This document shows positions 8,904 to 19,723 of a stretch of DNA of 64,000 bases, piece after piece. Origin of the DNA: Aurantiochytrium sp. KH105 (taxonomy: Eukaryota > Sar > Bigyra > Thraustochytrida > Thraustochytriidae). The number at the start of each line of letters is the position of its first letter. The stretch's first letter is position 1. Below the pieces are notes generated by a model. It did no database searches, was not told the DNA's origin, and saw only the letters and a list, made by a program, of their open reading frames with translations. The stretch is taken from NCBI GenBank assembly GCA_003116975.1, contig BGKB01000009.1, forward strand, positions 249,126 to 313,125. Direction: 5' to 3'. A program made the position numbers and the translations under genes.

Positions 8904-11900
8904 TCACTCAATATCCTTCTTCTCCTCCTGATCTTGACCCGCCAGCTTCTCTGCAGAAAGCGCGCCAACGCCGGATGAATCGCTGCGCACAACACGCCAC
9001 TGGCAAAGGATTCGATCGGGCCCACCCGCTGTGAATACGTACTCGCACGTCTTGTTAAACTTGGTGTTCATCACTTGCGAGACATGCGCGCGGTAACGTA
9101 GCGCGTGCGAACCCTTGGTAATGGCCGGATAGGAGAAAATGTTGAGAAAACCCAAGTCGTCCGTGGCAGCCACTAGCTTGGCCTCCGGCGATGCATCGCA
9201 AGCGTTGTACACAGTGGAGTCCGTTACTTCGGGCCAAATGCCCTGCACAGACCAGCACAATGAGCACGTGGTCGTCGCCCACTTGATGTCCTTGAGCATC
9301 GAGGGCGAGTTCACCACCGATCCATCTTCCACCTTGTGGAAGAGAAGATCATAACCCCCGCAGTTCGAGCGAATATACTCCGAATCTTCAGAAAAGTCAA
9401 TGTGAAGCACAAAAGAGTTGTGCCCCTCGCACTTGGCCCGAAGCTCGTAGTTCTTATTCACATCGTACATGTAAATCTTGTTGTCGTATGAGGCGACGGC
9501 AAGTGTCTCCCCATCGGGTGAGTACTTGGCGTCGGCGATCCACTCCTTGGAGTCCCGCGTCTCGTGCAAAAGGTCCAAGGCTTCCGTGCCGCGAAGCACC
9601 ATCACCACACCATCCTTCTTTTGCCTTCCGCGCCCCACCGTGCCACCGAGGCCAATGCCCAGTGTTGCTCCGTCTGGCGACCAGCACACGGCACGCGTCA
9701 TGCACCCAACATTGCGCTCACCAATCATGCGCCGCTTCGAGGCATCCCAAAGACGCACCGTCTGGTCGTCGCCAGCTGTCGCGAAGATGTTCGGGTCTTT
9801 GGGACTTGGAGCCAAGCCATGGAGCTCATCCATCGCATGACCCTGGGAGATGAGAACGGCCGACTGATTCGCCGTGGTGAGCTCGTAAATTTCGCTTCCC
9901 TGCGTGCCAACGAGCACAGTTCCACGGACGCTGTCCCAGCACACAGATCGAACAGGAGGACGATGTGGCGTCGGGAGCACCTCGCTCATATCAAAGGTCC
10001 GAATTGGCGAAAGCTTCGAGTCCCACAGCTTGACCACCCCATCCTTGCTCCCCGTCGCAAGACCAAGGTTGCACGCATGAATGGCGTTCACGGTCCGGTC
10101 GTGCGCCTTGACAGACTTGATCACTTCGCCATCCGACCACACATACAAGTGGCCAGTCACCGAGCCAGTGACAATCTTGGCTGAAGCTCCAACGCCCTCA
10201 AGTGTGGCCGCGCACAAAAGTGGCTGCACCTTGCCCTTGCGGCCAAAAATACCTCGGCGAGGCGTCAGCACGCCGCCGTTGAGCTTCCAGAACGTCAGGT
10301 GATTCACGCCACCAGTTGCCAGTTCTGAAGCGCCATAGAAAAGCGCAAAGAGAATCTTTTGTTGGCCACCCATTGCCTTGGCTTGCAAGTTGGTGTCCGT
10401 CCACGTGCCCGAGTCAGACCGCCACACCATGATGGTGTGGTTCTCGTCCTCACCCACTGAAATGAGCCGCGAGCCATCAGCGCTGAAGCAGAGCTGCGAG
10501 GCTGCCGTTGAATGGAGCGCCGGCAGCTTCATCACGGCAGCACCCGTCATAGCGTTCCATATGTGCACGCGCACTGCTGTTCCTGGCCGCCGACGATTGG
10601 TACAACTGCCCTCGCCCGTCGCCACAAACTTGCCGCTTGGGTGCATGGCCAGAGAAATCATTGGACGACCGTCGTGGCCCATGTAAAATGCCTGCTCGTG
10701 TCGCGCCTTGTCGTACACAATGCCCACCGCGGCCCCAAAGTATACGATCTGCCCAATGCAATTGTATCGCAGGTTGTTACGCACGTCGTGCGAGCGATGA
10801 CCGTATACAAAGTCAAGCTCGAGCTCAACGCCCTTGGGTGCCTCGTCGCCATTCTCGGATGCCGAGGGTGCCCCTGTTGGCGGCACCACAGCGCTCAGCC
10901 ACGGGCGTACAGTGACAAACTCGCTATCACCGCTGCCCTTGACACCCTCTGGGCCGGCGCCCTTGGCCTCAAAGACGAGGTCGCTGTCGCGTCCAGATTC
11001 GCCAGCAGCGACAGCCACTTCTTCTTCACCAAGCTCGAGACGCCACTGCATGATACAGCGATCTTGGCCACCTACGGTGATCGCGTACGCATCGTCGCAA
11101 GTGAAGCGGGCGTTCCGCGCATCGCCGGCATGGCCACGATATGTCTTGTGGCCTGCGATGGCATCAATGCACGGGTATCGGTAGAGCTCCACGCGTCCGT
11201 ACTCGTCCCCGGCGAGGACGAGCTGTCCAGAGCTGTTTCGATGAACAGCGTTGATCTCGATGCGGCTATTTGTAGGATGGACACCTTTCACGGGCCAGCC
11301 CAAAGGACATGTCCAAGACGCCCATTGAACGTCCTTGAGCGTTGAGACTGCAGGAATGCCCGTCCCGGAGTTGGCGTCACAGTACTTGAGCTCGTAAGCG
11401 CCACAATTTGTCTGTACAAACTGGCCGTCCACGGAAAGGTCAAGGTGCGTGATGTAGCTGTTGTGGCCCTCGAAGACGCCCTTGACAGCGTAGCCACCAC
11501 CAATGTCGTATAGATAGACCGAGTTGTCGTACGAGCCGACAGCGAGGGTTGCGCCATCAGGAGAGTACTTAATGTCGGTGATCCATTGTTTCGAGTTTCG
11601 GCCCTCATGCACCATGACGAGATCCTTTTCATTGAGAACGACAAATGATCCATCCTTCTTTTGCCTGCCCTTTCCAACACGCGCGCCGAGGCCAATGGCA
11701 ATCTTGGACCCATCTGGCGAATAAGTCACAGCCCGGGCCATGGTATCCAACTTGACAGACTTGAGCATCTTGTGCGTTGCCACGTCCCACACGCGGACCA
11801 TCTGATCGTCGCCCACGGTGCAGTACTCTGGCTTGGTCGGATGCATCGCAAGGCCCCAGAGCTCGTGCTTGTAATGCCCTTGAATCACTGGAACCCCATT

Positions 11901-14900
11901 GTTCAGGTCGGTGCCATCAGCGGCGCTGATCTCGACGATTTCGCAGGCACGATTAGCCACAACAATACGATTCTCCTCGGGACTCCAACAAACGCTGCGA
12001 ATACTGTGCAGACCCTGGCTCACCTCAAATTGAGCCTTCATCTCGAGTCCTGGCGTCCACATGCGCACAAAGCCATCCTTGCCACCGCTGACGAGGCCTT
12101 CTCCGCACGAGTAAACGCACAAAACCGCGCCCTCATGGCCTTTGACAGACTGATGCAGCGTGCGGCCCTCAAAGGCGTAGAGATGGCCGTCGGCAGTACT
12201 CACCACAGCTCGAGTGCCTGCCCAGGCGATGCTGTAAAACACCTGCAGTTTCCCTTTTTTGCCAAGGAGGCCTCGACGTGTCAACACGTTGCGCCCACGC
12301 AGTTCGTGAAACTTGACGTGATTTACGCCGCATTGGACGAGACCGAGACCGTCGGGGCGGAAATCAACGTCGAGAACCTTGTCTTCGCCGCCACTGCAGT
12401 GCACAGAGACGATTCCATTTTTCCAATCGTAAACAGCGACGCTGTGCTCGTCGTCGAGCCCGGCAGAGACGAGGCTGTCTCCATCGCGCGAGAAGCGGAG
12501 CGCAATCACCCCACGTTTGTGGTAGCCAACCAGAGTCTGGACAGCCTCCATCGTCTCGGCGTCCCAGATGACAATCTTTGGCACTCGGCCCATCTGAGCC
12601 GTCGCAAGGAGCTTACCTTCTGGGTGGAGGCACAGAGAGACCACTTGGTCGCTGTGATCAGTAAAGAATCGTTGCACTCCGCCGCCCTGCTTGCTCAGAA
12701 TCACGCCCAAGCTTGCAGCTGGAAACGCAATGTCACCATTGTTCAGGTACATGACAGAGTTACGGGCCACCTGAACGTTGCAACCATGCACCCACTCGAG
12801 CGTCATGTCTTCTTCCGGCGCAGTCGGGTCCTCGCGAGGAGGTACAGATGGCGCAACTGCCAAACGAACCCAAGGACGCTCGGGGAGCCCTCCATCCTCG
12901 TCGCCCTCTGCGGCGGCGGCAGGCGCCTCGCCACCGTGGTCGCCCTTTGCTCGCAGTTCCTCGTACAGTTCCTCGCGCTCCTCGTCCGTATCGTCAAAGT
13001 ACTCGTCGCTGGCGAGGCGCGGATCGGCGGCAGCACGGTCCTCCTGGCGATTGTTGATGGCGTCTCGTGCCTCGTCGCGATCGAGAATGGCGCCATCCAC
13101 GTAGTCCATCTCGTCCTCGCTGTCTGGGTCATTCACATACATTGCCTGTTCCTCCTCCTCGCCCTCTGCGCCAGCGTCGCCATCGTCATTATCGACGTGG
13201 TCCGATTCATGACGCCATTGCATGAGACAGCGATCGTTCTTGCCCACCGAGATGGCAAAGGCGTCGTCAAAGGAAAAACGAACCCTGCGCACAGCGCTTG
13301 CATGGCCCCTGTACTCGTGAAAGCCTTGGTTCGCCTCAGGCACCGGATTGCGAAAGAGTCGCAGTCTCCCGACGCAGTCACCTGCAAGAATTGTCCGCGA
13401 GGACCGGGCGCGAGCAACGCTGACAATATCCAGGGCACCGGGAGCAGACCACATGCCTTGACACGCCCAGCCCACGGGCGTAGTCTGCGTGGTCCACTCT
13501 ACGTCACGCATGGTCGACGGCTTTTTGTACTGCTCGCCGGTGTTGGCGTTCCAGTAGAGCAAGTCGCCAGCAGTGCAGGTTGACTGGATGCACTGGTTGT
13601 CTTCGCTGAAATCCATGTCGACGACAATACCGTGATGGCCCTTTGCCTTGCCTTTCGAGGCGAAGTCCTCGACGTTATAGAGATAGATGGCCTTGTCTGC
13701 AGACCCAATGCCAAGGGTCTCGCCATCTGCGGAAAATTTGACTTCTGCAATCCACTTTTTGGAGTCGCGAGCCTCGTGCACAATGCAAAGGTCTGCTTCG
13801 TTGAGAATAACAAATGCCCCGTCCTTTTTGCTGGCGCCGCCATGCACACCAGGGCCCGTACCGCCGAGACCTACGGCAATGAGAGACCCGTCGGGCGAGT
13901 AGGCGCACGCGCGTGCCTTGGTGTCAATCTTTACCATGCGAGTCATCCTTCGGGTGGCAATGTCCCAGATACGGACGGTCTGGTCGTCGCCCACTGTGCA
14001 ATACTCGGGTTTGTGCGGGTGCATGGCAAGGCCATGGAGTTCACCATAAAAGTGACCCGTGGCAAGAGGGCCTGGATGCAGATTGGATCCGTCTTCTGCC
14101 GACATCTCGAAGATCTCCCCCGCACGCGTGCCGACAAGTATCTTTGACGCGTCGTCACTGTAGCAGACGCTTGACACACTCGGCAAAAGGCTGCCGAGAC
14201 CCGCCACATCAAAAATGGCCCCCTGCTCGAGGTCCAGCGACCAAAGACGAATCTTGCCATCGGCGCCTCCGCTGAGAAGTCCCGTGCTGTGGAAGTAAAG
14301 TGCCGTGACCGCAGAGTCGTGGCCCTTGATTGTCCGCTGCAGATTCCGGTTGCCATCCCAGACGTACAAGTGGCCAGAGAGACTGCCAGATATGATGCGG
14401 TTGTTCTTTGGGTGGCACGCGAGCGAGAGCATGGATTGCGGCGCTCCAATTTTGCCAAATACGCCCTTTTTCTGCCTTCGATTGTCGTCTTGATTCCAAA
14501 AGCTCATGTGGTCCTCGCCGCAAGTGACAAATGTTGGCGGTGCCCCGGCAGAGGTTTCTTTGGCGGGCCAGCGGAAAATGCAACTGAGCACGCGGGAGCG
14601 GGTTGATTTAGCCGAAAATACGAGGGTACGTGCCTCCCAATCGTACAAGGCAACCGTGTGTTCAGGATCCTGTCCCACAGAGACGAGCCAGCGACCGCCT
14701 TGCTCTGGTGAAAAGGCCAGACAGCCGATACCGCCCGCATGGGCGCCTCGAAGCGTCACAATAATCTTCATGGTTGAGGCATCCCAAATGTGAATTTTCG
14801 GAGGATGTCCGCGTTCGCCCGTAGCGACGGTGTTGGAGTCGGGATGGAGTGCGAGACTGCGGATTTCGTCCGTGTGGTCAAGGTTAAAACGCTGCTCGTG

Positions 14901-15932
14901 CGAATCGAGAGAGTACACGACACCTACGCAGGCAGCATTGTACACCAGGTCACCTGCCGCAGTGTAGCGGAGTGTTCCTCGTGCGTGCTGAGCCGAATAA
15001 CCGTGGACCCAGTCAAGGGCAAGGGCGTCTTCATTGGGCTGCGAGGTCTTGACGGTAGGCGGATGCGACGGAACCGTCATGGAGGCGGTCTCTTTCCAGG
15101 GACGAACCAGCTTCTCGGCTGCTTCGCGCTCGGCCTTTGTTGGTCTTTGCATTTTAAAGCTGTCCGGATCGCGAGCCCGGAGCTCAATGCCTGGTCTAGA
15201 TACCGGTCCGGCCTCTTCCATGAGGACGTCATCGAGCGGTTCGTTTGCTGCGAAAACATTGCGCTTACTGGCGCGTCGCTTCTCCGCGACGCCGGCGCTC
15301 TCGCCGATAGGAGCAGAGTACTGCTCCATGGCGCGAAAGTCGAGGGCATCGTCAAAAAAGTCGCACCAGGCAATAAGTTCTGGTGTTGTACAGCAGTAGT
15401 CGACAAACTCCTCGCACGTGATGCGGACATCTTCGGACTTGCCGCTCTTGCGGAAGGCCTCTTGAGCGACCTGTTCGACGCGGATTTCCTCGGGAATGGG
15501 AGTCTCCTTGTCAAGCTTGCACAACCCAGTGGCGCACGACTTGAGCAGCAAGGTCAGCTCATCGACGGTGATTTCGCCGCTTTCGTCAAAGTCATAGCAT
15601 TGAAAGCAGAACTTGGCCTTGTCGCGCAACTCCATTCCAGAGAGCATGCAGAGGGTGACGAGGGCTTCGAGGGAGTCGACGAGGTTGTTTTGGTCCGTGT
15701 CAAGGGCGGTGAAGACGGACTCGACGATTTTGAGAATGACCTGCTTGGGCGCGTGCATGAAGGTCGTGTTTTGCAGCGCCATGCAGATCTCGGTGAGCTC
15801 GTCGACATTGATGCCGAAGCCCTCTGCGACATCATTGAAGGCCTCCCAGAGGAGGTAGACGCCTTGCTGGTCGAGATTTGCGAACGGCTGCGCCGCTTCG
15901 CGCAGACGGGCCTTGCCTAGGAGCTGCCCCAT
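8904..15932 (-). CDS. EF-hand / triple HELP-WD40 protein (EML5/EML6-like)
   Basis: This 2342-residue single-exon gene starts at the ATG at 15932. The N-terminal 200 residues are calmodulin/calcineurin-B-like, with two good EF-hand loops (DTDQNNLVDSLE, residues 78-89; DFDESGEITVDE, 114-125) and a degenerate third. After an acidic/basic linker come three large HELP-WD40 units, each opened by a HELP-like motif (LDWVHGYSAQHARGTLRY near 295; LEWVHGCNVQVARNSVMY; LDFVYGHRSHDVRNNLRY) and carrying about a dozen WD repeats. Long acidic linkers separate the units. This three-unit layout is that of animal EML5/EML6, echinoderm microtubule-associated-like proteins that bind tubulin. The EF-hand head is not part of the animal EMLs I know and suggests calcium control of microtubule binding (inference). 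MGQLLGK at the start might allow N-myristoylation, but residue 6 is Gly rather than the preferred Ser/Thr. Confidence 0.88.
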   Translation of the reverse strand: MGQLLGKARLREAAQPFANLDQQGVYLLWEAFNDVAEGFGINVDELTEICMALQNTTFMHAPKQVILKIVESVFTALDTDQNNLVDSLEALVTLCMLSGMELRDKAKFCFQCYDFDESGEITVDELTLLLKSCATGLCKLDKETPIPEEIRVEQVAQEAFRKSGKSEDVRITCEEFVDYCCTTPELIAWCDFFDDALDFRAMEQYSAPIGESAGVAEKRRASKRNVFAANEPLDDVLMEEAGPVSRPGIELRARDPDSFKMQRPTKAEREAAEKLVRPWKETASMTVPSHPPTVKTSQPNEDALALDWVHGYSAQHARGTLRYTAAGDLVYNAACVGVVYSLDSHEQRFNLDHTDEIRSLALHPDSNTVATGERGHPPKIHIWDASTMKIIVTLRGAHAGGIGCLAFSPEQGGRWLVSVGQDPEHTVALYDWEARTLVFSAKSTRSRVLSCIFRWPAKETSAGAPPTFVTCGEDHMSFWNQDDNRRQKKGVFGKIGAPQSMLSLACHPKNNRIISGSLSGHLYVWDGNRNLQRTIKGHDSAVTALYFHSTGLLSGGADGKIRLWSLDLEQGAIFDVAGLGSLLPSVSSVCYSDDASKILVGTRAGEIFEMSAEDGSNLHPGPLATGHFYGELHGLAMHPHKPEYCTVGDDQTVRIWDIATRRMTRMVKIDTKARACAYSPDGSLIAVGLGGTGPGVHGGASKKDGAFVILNEADLCIVHEARDSKKWIAEVKFSADGETLGIGSADKAIYLYNVEDFASKGKAKGHHGIVVDMDFSEDNQCIQSTCTAGDLLYWNANTGEQYKKPSTMRDVEWTTQTTPVGWACQGMWSAPGALDIVSVARARSSRTILAGDCVGRLRLFRNPVPEANQGFHEYRGHASAVRRVRFSFDDAFAISVGKNDRCLMQWRHESDHVDNDDGDAGAEGEEEEQAMYVNDPDSEDEMDYVDGAILDRDEARDAINNRQEDRAAADPRLASDEYFDDTDEEREELYEELRAKGDHGGEAPAAAAEGDEDGGLPERPWVRLAVAPSVPPREDPTAPEEDMTLEWVHGCNVQVARNSVMYLNNGDIAFPAASLGVILSKQGGGVQRFFTDHSDQVVSLCLHPEGKLLATAQMGRVPKIVIWDAETMEAVQTLVGYHKRGVIALRFSRDGDSLVSAGLDDEHSVAVYDWKNGIVSVHCSGGEDKVLDVDFRPDGLGLVQCGVNHVKFHELRGRNVLTRRGLLGKKGKLQVFYSIAWAGTRAVVSTADGHLYAFEGRTLHQSVKGHEGAVLCVYSCGEGLVSGGKDGFVRMWTPGLEMKAQFEVSQGLHSIRSVCWSPEENRIVVANRACEIVEISAADGTDLNNGVPVIQGHYKHELWGLAMHPTKPEYCTVGDDQMVRVWDVATHKMLKSVKLDTMARAVTYSPDGSKIAIGLGARVGKGRQKKDGSFVVLNEKDLVMVHEGRNSKQWITDIKYSPDGATLAVGSYDNSVYLYDIGGGYAVKGVFEGHNSYITHLDLSVDGQFVQTNCGAYELKYCDANSGTGIPAVSTLKDVQWASWTCPLGWPVKGVHPTNSRIEINAVHRNSSGQLVLAGDEYGRVELYRYPCIDAIAGHKTYRGHAGDARNARFTCDDAYAITVGGQDRCIMQWRLELGEEEVAVAAGESGRDSDLVFEAKGAGPEGVKGSGDSEFVTVRPWLSAVVPPTGAPSASENGDEAPKGVELELDFVYGHRSHDVRNNLRYNCIGQIVYFGAAVGIVYDKARHEQAFYMGHDGRPMISLAMHPSGKFVATGEGSCTNRRRPGTAVRVHIWNAMTGAAVMKLPALHSTAASQLCFSADGSRLISVGEDENHTIMVWRSDSGTWTDTNLQAKAMGGQQKILFALFYGASELATGGVNHLTFWKLNGGVLTPRRGIFGRKGKVQPLLCAATLEGVGASAKIVTGSVTGHLYVWSDGEVIKSVKAHDRTVNAIHACNLGLATGSKDGVVKLWDSKLSPIRTFDMSEVLPTPHRPPVRSVCWDSVRGTVLVGTQGSEIYELTTANQSAVLISQGHAMDELHGLAPSPKDPNIFATAGDDQTVRLWDASKRRMIGERNVGCMTRAVCWSPDGATLGIGLGGTVGRGRQKKDGVVMVLRGTEALDLLHETRDSKEWIADAKYSPDGETLAVASYDNKIYMYDVNKNYELRAKCEGHNSFVLHIDFSEDSEYIRSNCGGYDLLFHKVEDGSVVNSPSMLKDIKWATTTCSLCWSVQGIWPEVTDSTVYNACDASPEAKLVAATDDLGFLNIFSYPAITKGSHALRYRAHVSQVMNTKFNKTCEYVFTAGGPDRILCQWRVVRSDSSGVGALSAEKLAGQDQEEKKDIE

Positions 15933-16563
15933 GTTTCTGGCCGTGGCGCGAGCGCGTCTCGCTGCACCTCGGCTCGGTGTCTTGCCCTTCTCCTTCTTCT
16001 CGCGGTTTGCGTCGCGCCGGCCGGTCGGTCGCCGGTCGGCGGCGGGTCGTTGGTCGGGTCGAGCGTCTGTCTGCCTGTCTTGTCTGTCTCTCTCACTGTC
16101 GTGTCGCCTCGCGTCGAAAGGTAGTAAACTCGACGAGGGTGCCAGAGACCCGTTACGAATAAAATCAACTCCAAGGTCGCAACCGTTTGGCTGGCCATTG
16201 ACAGTGAAGTTGGAGGAGTTCAGCCAAGTGAACGGTTTAGCTATGCCTAGGCGAGCCTTAATGATGCCATCACTGACAGCACATGGACGAAGCTGGGCTG
16301 CGGAAGCGACCGAGCTATCTGTCTGCCTGTCTGTCTGTCTGTCTGTCTGTCATCATCATAGCAAAATTTTCATCATCATGGAAAAGACACAAACAGCAAG
16401 AAAAAAAATTGAGAAAACACACAAAAGGTAAAGGAAAAACACGAAAGGGAAAACACCGAGGAAGTGGGGGAACACGAGAGATAGAGAGAGCGAAGCCAAA
16501 GCATAGGAAGGAGACAGAAAAGGCGAAGGGTGGGAGAGAAACAAGTGCGCGACGGTCTTCTTC
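15933..16563. other. Intergenic region upstream of the EML-like gene
   Basis: This 631-bp gap lies between two minus-strand genes. The part next to 15933 is GC-rich with CGGT/CTGT motifs and likely forms the EML-gene promoter. A CTGT tetranucleotide run lies at 16318-16350 and an A-rich stretch at 16370-16520. No gene is seen. Confidence 0.55.
16318..16350. repeat. CTGT tetranucleotide repeat
   Basis: About eight tandem CTGT units with one CTGC interruption, intergenic, on the distal side of the EML-gene promoter region. Confidence 0.9.
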
Positions 16564-18093
16564 CTATGAATTGTACTTTTCGACACGGAAGATTTTGCCC
16601 GAGGTGACAGACATGAGCTGCGAGGTCGTGGCCGCATCCATGTGACGCTCCACATCCTTGGGCTGAAGAAGATCAGCAATCTCATCATCAATGCGCTCAA
16701 TCTCGACCTGCATAGAGGATACGTTGGACCTACGCGCTTCAAGATCAGACTCGAGCTTGAGTAGAGTAGAGTGCAAATCTTCCACGAACATCTCAAGCAG
16801 CTCCCGGTCAAGTTTGATTTGCTCTGCATCTGTGTTGTCAGGAGGCGGCGGCCTTGGCGCGGGTGGCGGCGGAATCACCCACGGTACATTTTTGGCCGTG
16901 ATGAAACGATCCGCACCATGAAGCGAAGAGCGTGCCTCGTTTCGTGCGCTGGAGGGCACCAGCTTGGCAAAGAGATTAACGCCCATGGAAAGCGCGTTGG
17001 TGGCGCGAACTTTGCTCGTCTGCTTCCGCAGCGGCGGACGAAACGATCCACTGGCTGAGCTAGCAGCTGCCAAAAAGGTCTTGGCGCTGGTCGTCCTCGT
17101 GGTCGGCGGGTGATCAGGCGGCGGAGGCGTGTGGTCGTCATCACTTCCATAATCGACGCGATCGGCGCGGTGCGCTTCGAGCTCCCTGGAAGAGAGGGAC
17201 GGCGGCGTGACGATCCGAGCACCTCTCGGCATGGACTGTCGCCAGCTCGAGCGTAGAGAGGACCGGATCAGGCTCCCTGCGCCACGTTCACGAGGCGGCG
17301 CAGTCAGGGGCGGCGCAGGCTCGTCGACGATAGGGGGCGGTGGCCAGTATACAAGATCGTCATTTCTACCCTTGGTCGACATGGGAAGGTTGCGTGACGA
17401 ACCTGCTTCCTCAGCGCTAGTGAGAAAAAGAGTTGAGGTAAGGATCTCCTCGGGGTCAATCTCGGCATCTTCTTCTTCACGACCGATTGCAGACATTCCA
17501 TGAAAGTCGTGCTTAATGATAGCGACACCCATGTCTTTGCGGTTCTTCTTCTTCTTTTTCCTCTTGTCGGGCGCATGACCTCCGAGAAAGCGAACTCCGT
17601 AATTTTCGCCCGACGTGAGAAGCTCGAGCTCGTCAGGGCTGAGCAGCGTTGAAATGGAGAGTTGCTCGGGAGGCACGTTCCCGGTGACGGTCATGTAGCG
17701 CATGTTGACGTTGCGCGAGGATTCGTCACGGGCAATGCGTGGCCGCGTGCTCGACATAGAGATGCCGTCTTCATCTGAGTCTGACGAGTCCGAGTCTGAC
17801 GATTCCGAATCGTACTCCTCGGCAAAGAGAAAGCCGTCGCGCTCCTCCCATTCGTCGGCTTCATCTTCGGAGCCGAGTCTGCTGCTGAGACCACGCAAAA
17901 GTGCTCCGGCGGGATTCTTGAAGTATACATCGAGGCCGCCGGCGTCAAAGTCTCGTTCCTGGCTCGTCGCGCGCTCCTCGGTGGCTTGCTGCTTCTTGTT
18001 ACGTCGCCTGCTGCGGCGCTTCTTGTTGGACTTTTGTTTATCGTCCTCGCGGACAGACTGAATAGCCTTGTCGATCTCGAGGCCGAGGTCCAT
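16564..18093 (-). CDS. Unrecognised acidic/proline-rich coiled-coil protein
   Basis: This 509-residue protein matches no family I recognise. It starts with a short helix and a strongly basic stretch (about residues 22-36, KKRRSRRRNKK), then a Ser/Asp/Glu cluster near residues 90-110 that looks like a casein-kinase-2 target. A second basic patch (RKKKKKNRK) lies near residues 175-185. Proline-rich segments (WPPPPIVDEPAPPL; VIPPPPAPRPPPPDN) flank basic Ser/Arg regions. The last 90 residues are predicted to form a helical coiled coil (LDRELLEMFVEDLHSTLLKL onward). The overall composition suggests a nuclear or cytoskeletal scaffold with possible nuclear localisation signals, but this is inference from composition only. 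The start ATG at 18093 is the first in frame. The gene is divergent from the orphan gene at 19724, over 1.6 kb away. Confidence 0.7.
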   Translation of the reverse strand: MDLGLEIDKAIQSVREDDKQKSNKKRRSRRRNKKQQATEERATSQERDFDAGGLDVYFKNPAGALLRGLSSRLGSEDEADEWEERDGFLFAEEYDSESSDSDSSDSDEDGISMSSTRPRIARDESSRNVNMRYMTVTGNVPPEQLSISTLLSPDELELLTSGENYGVRFLGGHAPDKRKKKKKNRKDMGVAIIKHDFHGMSAIGREEEDAEIDPEEILTSTLFLTSAEEAGSSRNLPMSTKGRNDDLVYWPPPPIVDEPAPPLTAPPRERGAGSLIRSSLRSSWRQSMPRGARIVTPPSLSSRELEAHRADRVDYGSDDDHTPPPPDHPPTTRTTSAKTFLAAASSASGSFRPPLRKQTSKVRATNALSMGVNLFAKLVPSSARNEARSSLHGADRFITAKNVPWVIPPPPAPRPPPPDNTDAEQIKLDRELLEMFVEDLHSTLLKLESDLEARRSNVSSMQVEIERIDDEIADLLQPKDVERHMDAATTSQLMSVTSGKIFRVEKYNS

Positions 18094-18750
18094 CGTGGCA
18101 ATGCCACGTCAAGTCTTGTCTTCGATCGTCGTTCGCGCACGTCTCCTCCACGTCGCGCTCTCGCCGCGTGCCTCTCGCCGCCGCTCTTGAGCGCGCGTGC
18201 ACGCGCTGATCGGCGATTTCTGTCACGTGTGCAGGCAGCGACAGACAGCCACGGCCTTCTCGCTGCGGCGTCGAGAGGGGCCCGCGCCCGCTGCGGCGCA
18301 GGAATGGGTAGCGATACCAGCAGCAGTAGCAGCAGCTCCGCCCGCGCAGGTAGACTGTCGGTGGCCCGCGCGCTCCCTGCCGCGCGCGAGCGAGGTCCCG
18401 CCGCCGCTCGCTGGCTTGGACTTTGCAACACGTGCCGCACCGGCAATACCTCTTCGAAGGTTTTGCCGACGTACCGTCTGCTTCCCTCGTCTACCCGGCC
18501 CCGAAAGCGGGTTCTATGCTTATTCCCACAAGACGCCGAAAATTAATTATAAAGTCAGAGAATCAGCATGTAGCTTCACTCTTTCTCGGAGAAACTTTAC
18601 TTGAGTATGAACAATATGGCACGAGGGGATGCGATTTACAAGACGCGGAAAAGTGGGACGCTTTTGATCGTGGTTGCCAAGGCGGACATTCACGAGGAGA
18701 TGGATCGCGATGACGAGGATGCAGAAGAACGCAAAGAAGGAAGCAGCGCA

Positions 18751-18799
18751 GAGCAGAGCAGAGCAGAGCAAAGCAGAGCAAAGCAGAGCAGAGCAGAGC
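18751..18799. repeat. GAGCA/AAGCA pentanucleotide microsatellite
   Basis: Ten tandem pentamers, mostly GAGCA with two AAGCA variants, in the gap between two divergent orphan genes. Confidence 0.95.
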
Positions 18800-19270
18800 T
18801 GGGAGAGGGCGTCCTGGCAAAAGGAGGAGCAATGGCTGGGCTCGACAAAGGGATCGGATGCGGGGCGCAAAAGATGCACCGGAGGGCGGCCAGCCGGAGA
18901 CTTGCGAGACAGAGGAAACAAAGGGCTCTCGTCCCCGCTCCCGGTTCGCCAAGGACGAATGACAGGGAAGGAGAGGAAGGAGGGTTTGGATTGATGGACG
19001 CGCTCGCTCGTGCGGCAGAAATGAAGAATCATGGCGCGGCGCGTGGTGTCCGGCGTGCCGCCTTGATCGGTTTCTTTCGTCGTCGAGGATTGCATGGGTC
19101 GTAGCACTTTTACCTGTATTATATACATCAAACTAAGCAAAAGCAGGGGGTGGGACGACAGACAGTCCAGGGAACTGGGGCTGTCCGTGCCCACCGCTCG
19201 GTCGGTTGATTTGGGCCCAGCTACACTACGCTACGCTCAGCGACTTGAGACGAGAATAGTAAACGCAAAC

Positions 19271-19320
19271 CAAAGTGGAGCAAACCAAAGCAAAGCAAAA
19301 CAAACCAAATCAAAGTGGAG
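19271..19320. repeat. Degenerate CAAAG/CAAAC patch with flanking direct repeats
   Basis: Ten-base direct repeats (CAAAGTGGAG) flank about six degenerate CAAAN pentamers. The patch lies about 400 bp upstream of the gene at 19724. Confidence 0.8.
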
Positions 19321-19723
19321 GGAAACTGTACAAAGCTCACGCAGTGTCTGACGCAGAGGCGCGCCCCATCAAAGCCCTGGCGCAATCCGATTCCTCAGGA
19401 GACACCAGAGAGCAAGTCGGAGACTGCATTCGCAGGCGCGCAAAGCCAAGTCGCCGGCGCCAGGCCTCGTCGCCTGCAATAAGAAGCCTCGAACATTCTG
19501 GCCGGTGGCAGGCTTGCTATTGCACGTGAGCGTGCGAGCTTGCTAGCGGCCCTGCGCGATTTCGATTAGAACGCCAACCAATTCTGCTCATCGAAGGGAT
19601 TGTGCATAGACGTTGGCAGAACGAGGCCGCCGCCATCGCCAACACCAACACCAGCTCTAACGCCTTTGGAACGAGTCTCAGAAGGAAAGGAAAGAGTGCA
19701 GCATTACGCAAAGATCACGTACG

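Larger units (their letters stand above)
18094..19723. other. Long divergent intergenic region with pentanucleotide repeats
   Basis: This 1630-bp gap lies between divergent genes. It holds a GAGCA pentamer run (18751-18799) and a CAAAG/CAAAC-type degenerate pentamer patch flanked by a direct repeat of CAAAGTGGAG (19271-19320). Open frames of 167-215 codons cross it on both strands (18607-19104 plus; 18547-19194 minus), but they run through the repeat and show no recognisable domain, so I did not call them. Confidence 0.55.

Noticed and set aside
11661-13583. 640-codon plus-strand open frame inside the EML-like gene
   Set aside because: It is antisense to the WD40 coding frame. High-GC codon use on one strand often leaves long antisense frames open, and no domain is recognisable.
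18547-19194. Frames of 167 and 215 codons on opposite strands across the GAGCA repeat
   Set aside because: They translate the repeat into alternating residues and have no recognisable domain. Both strands are open equally.
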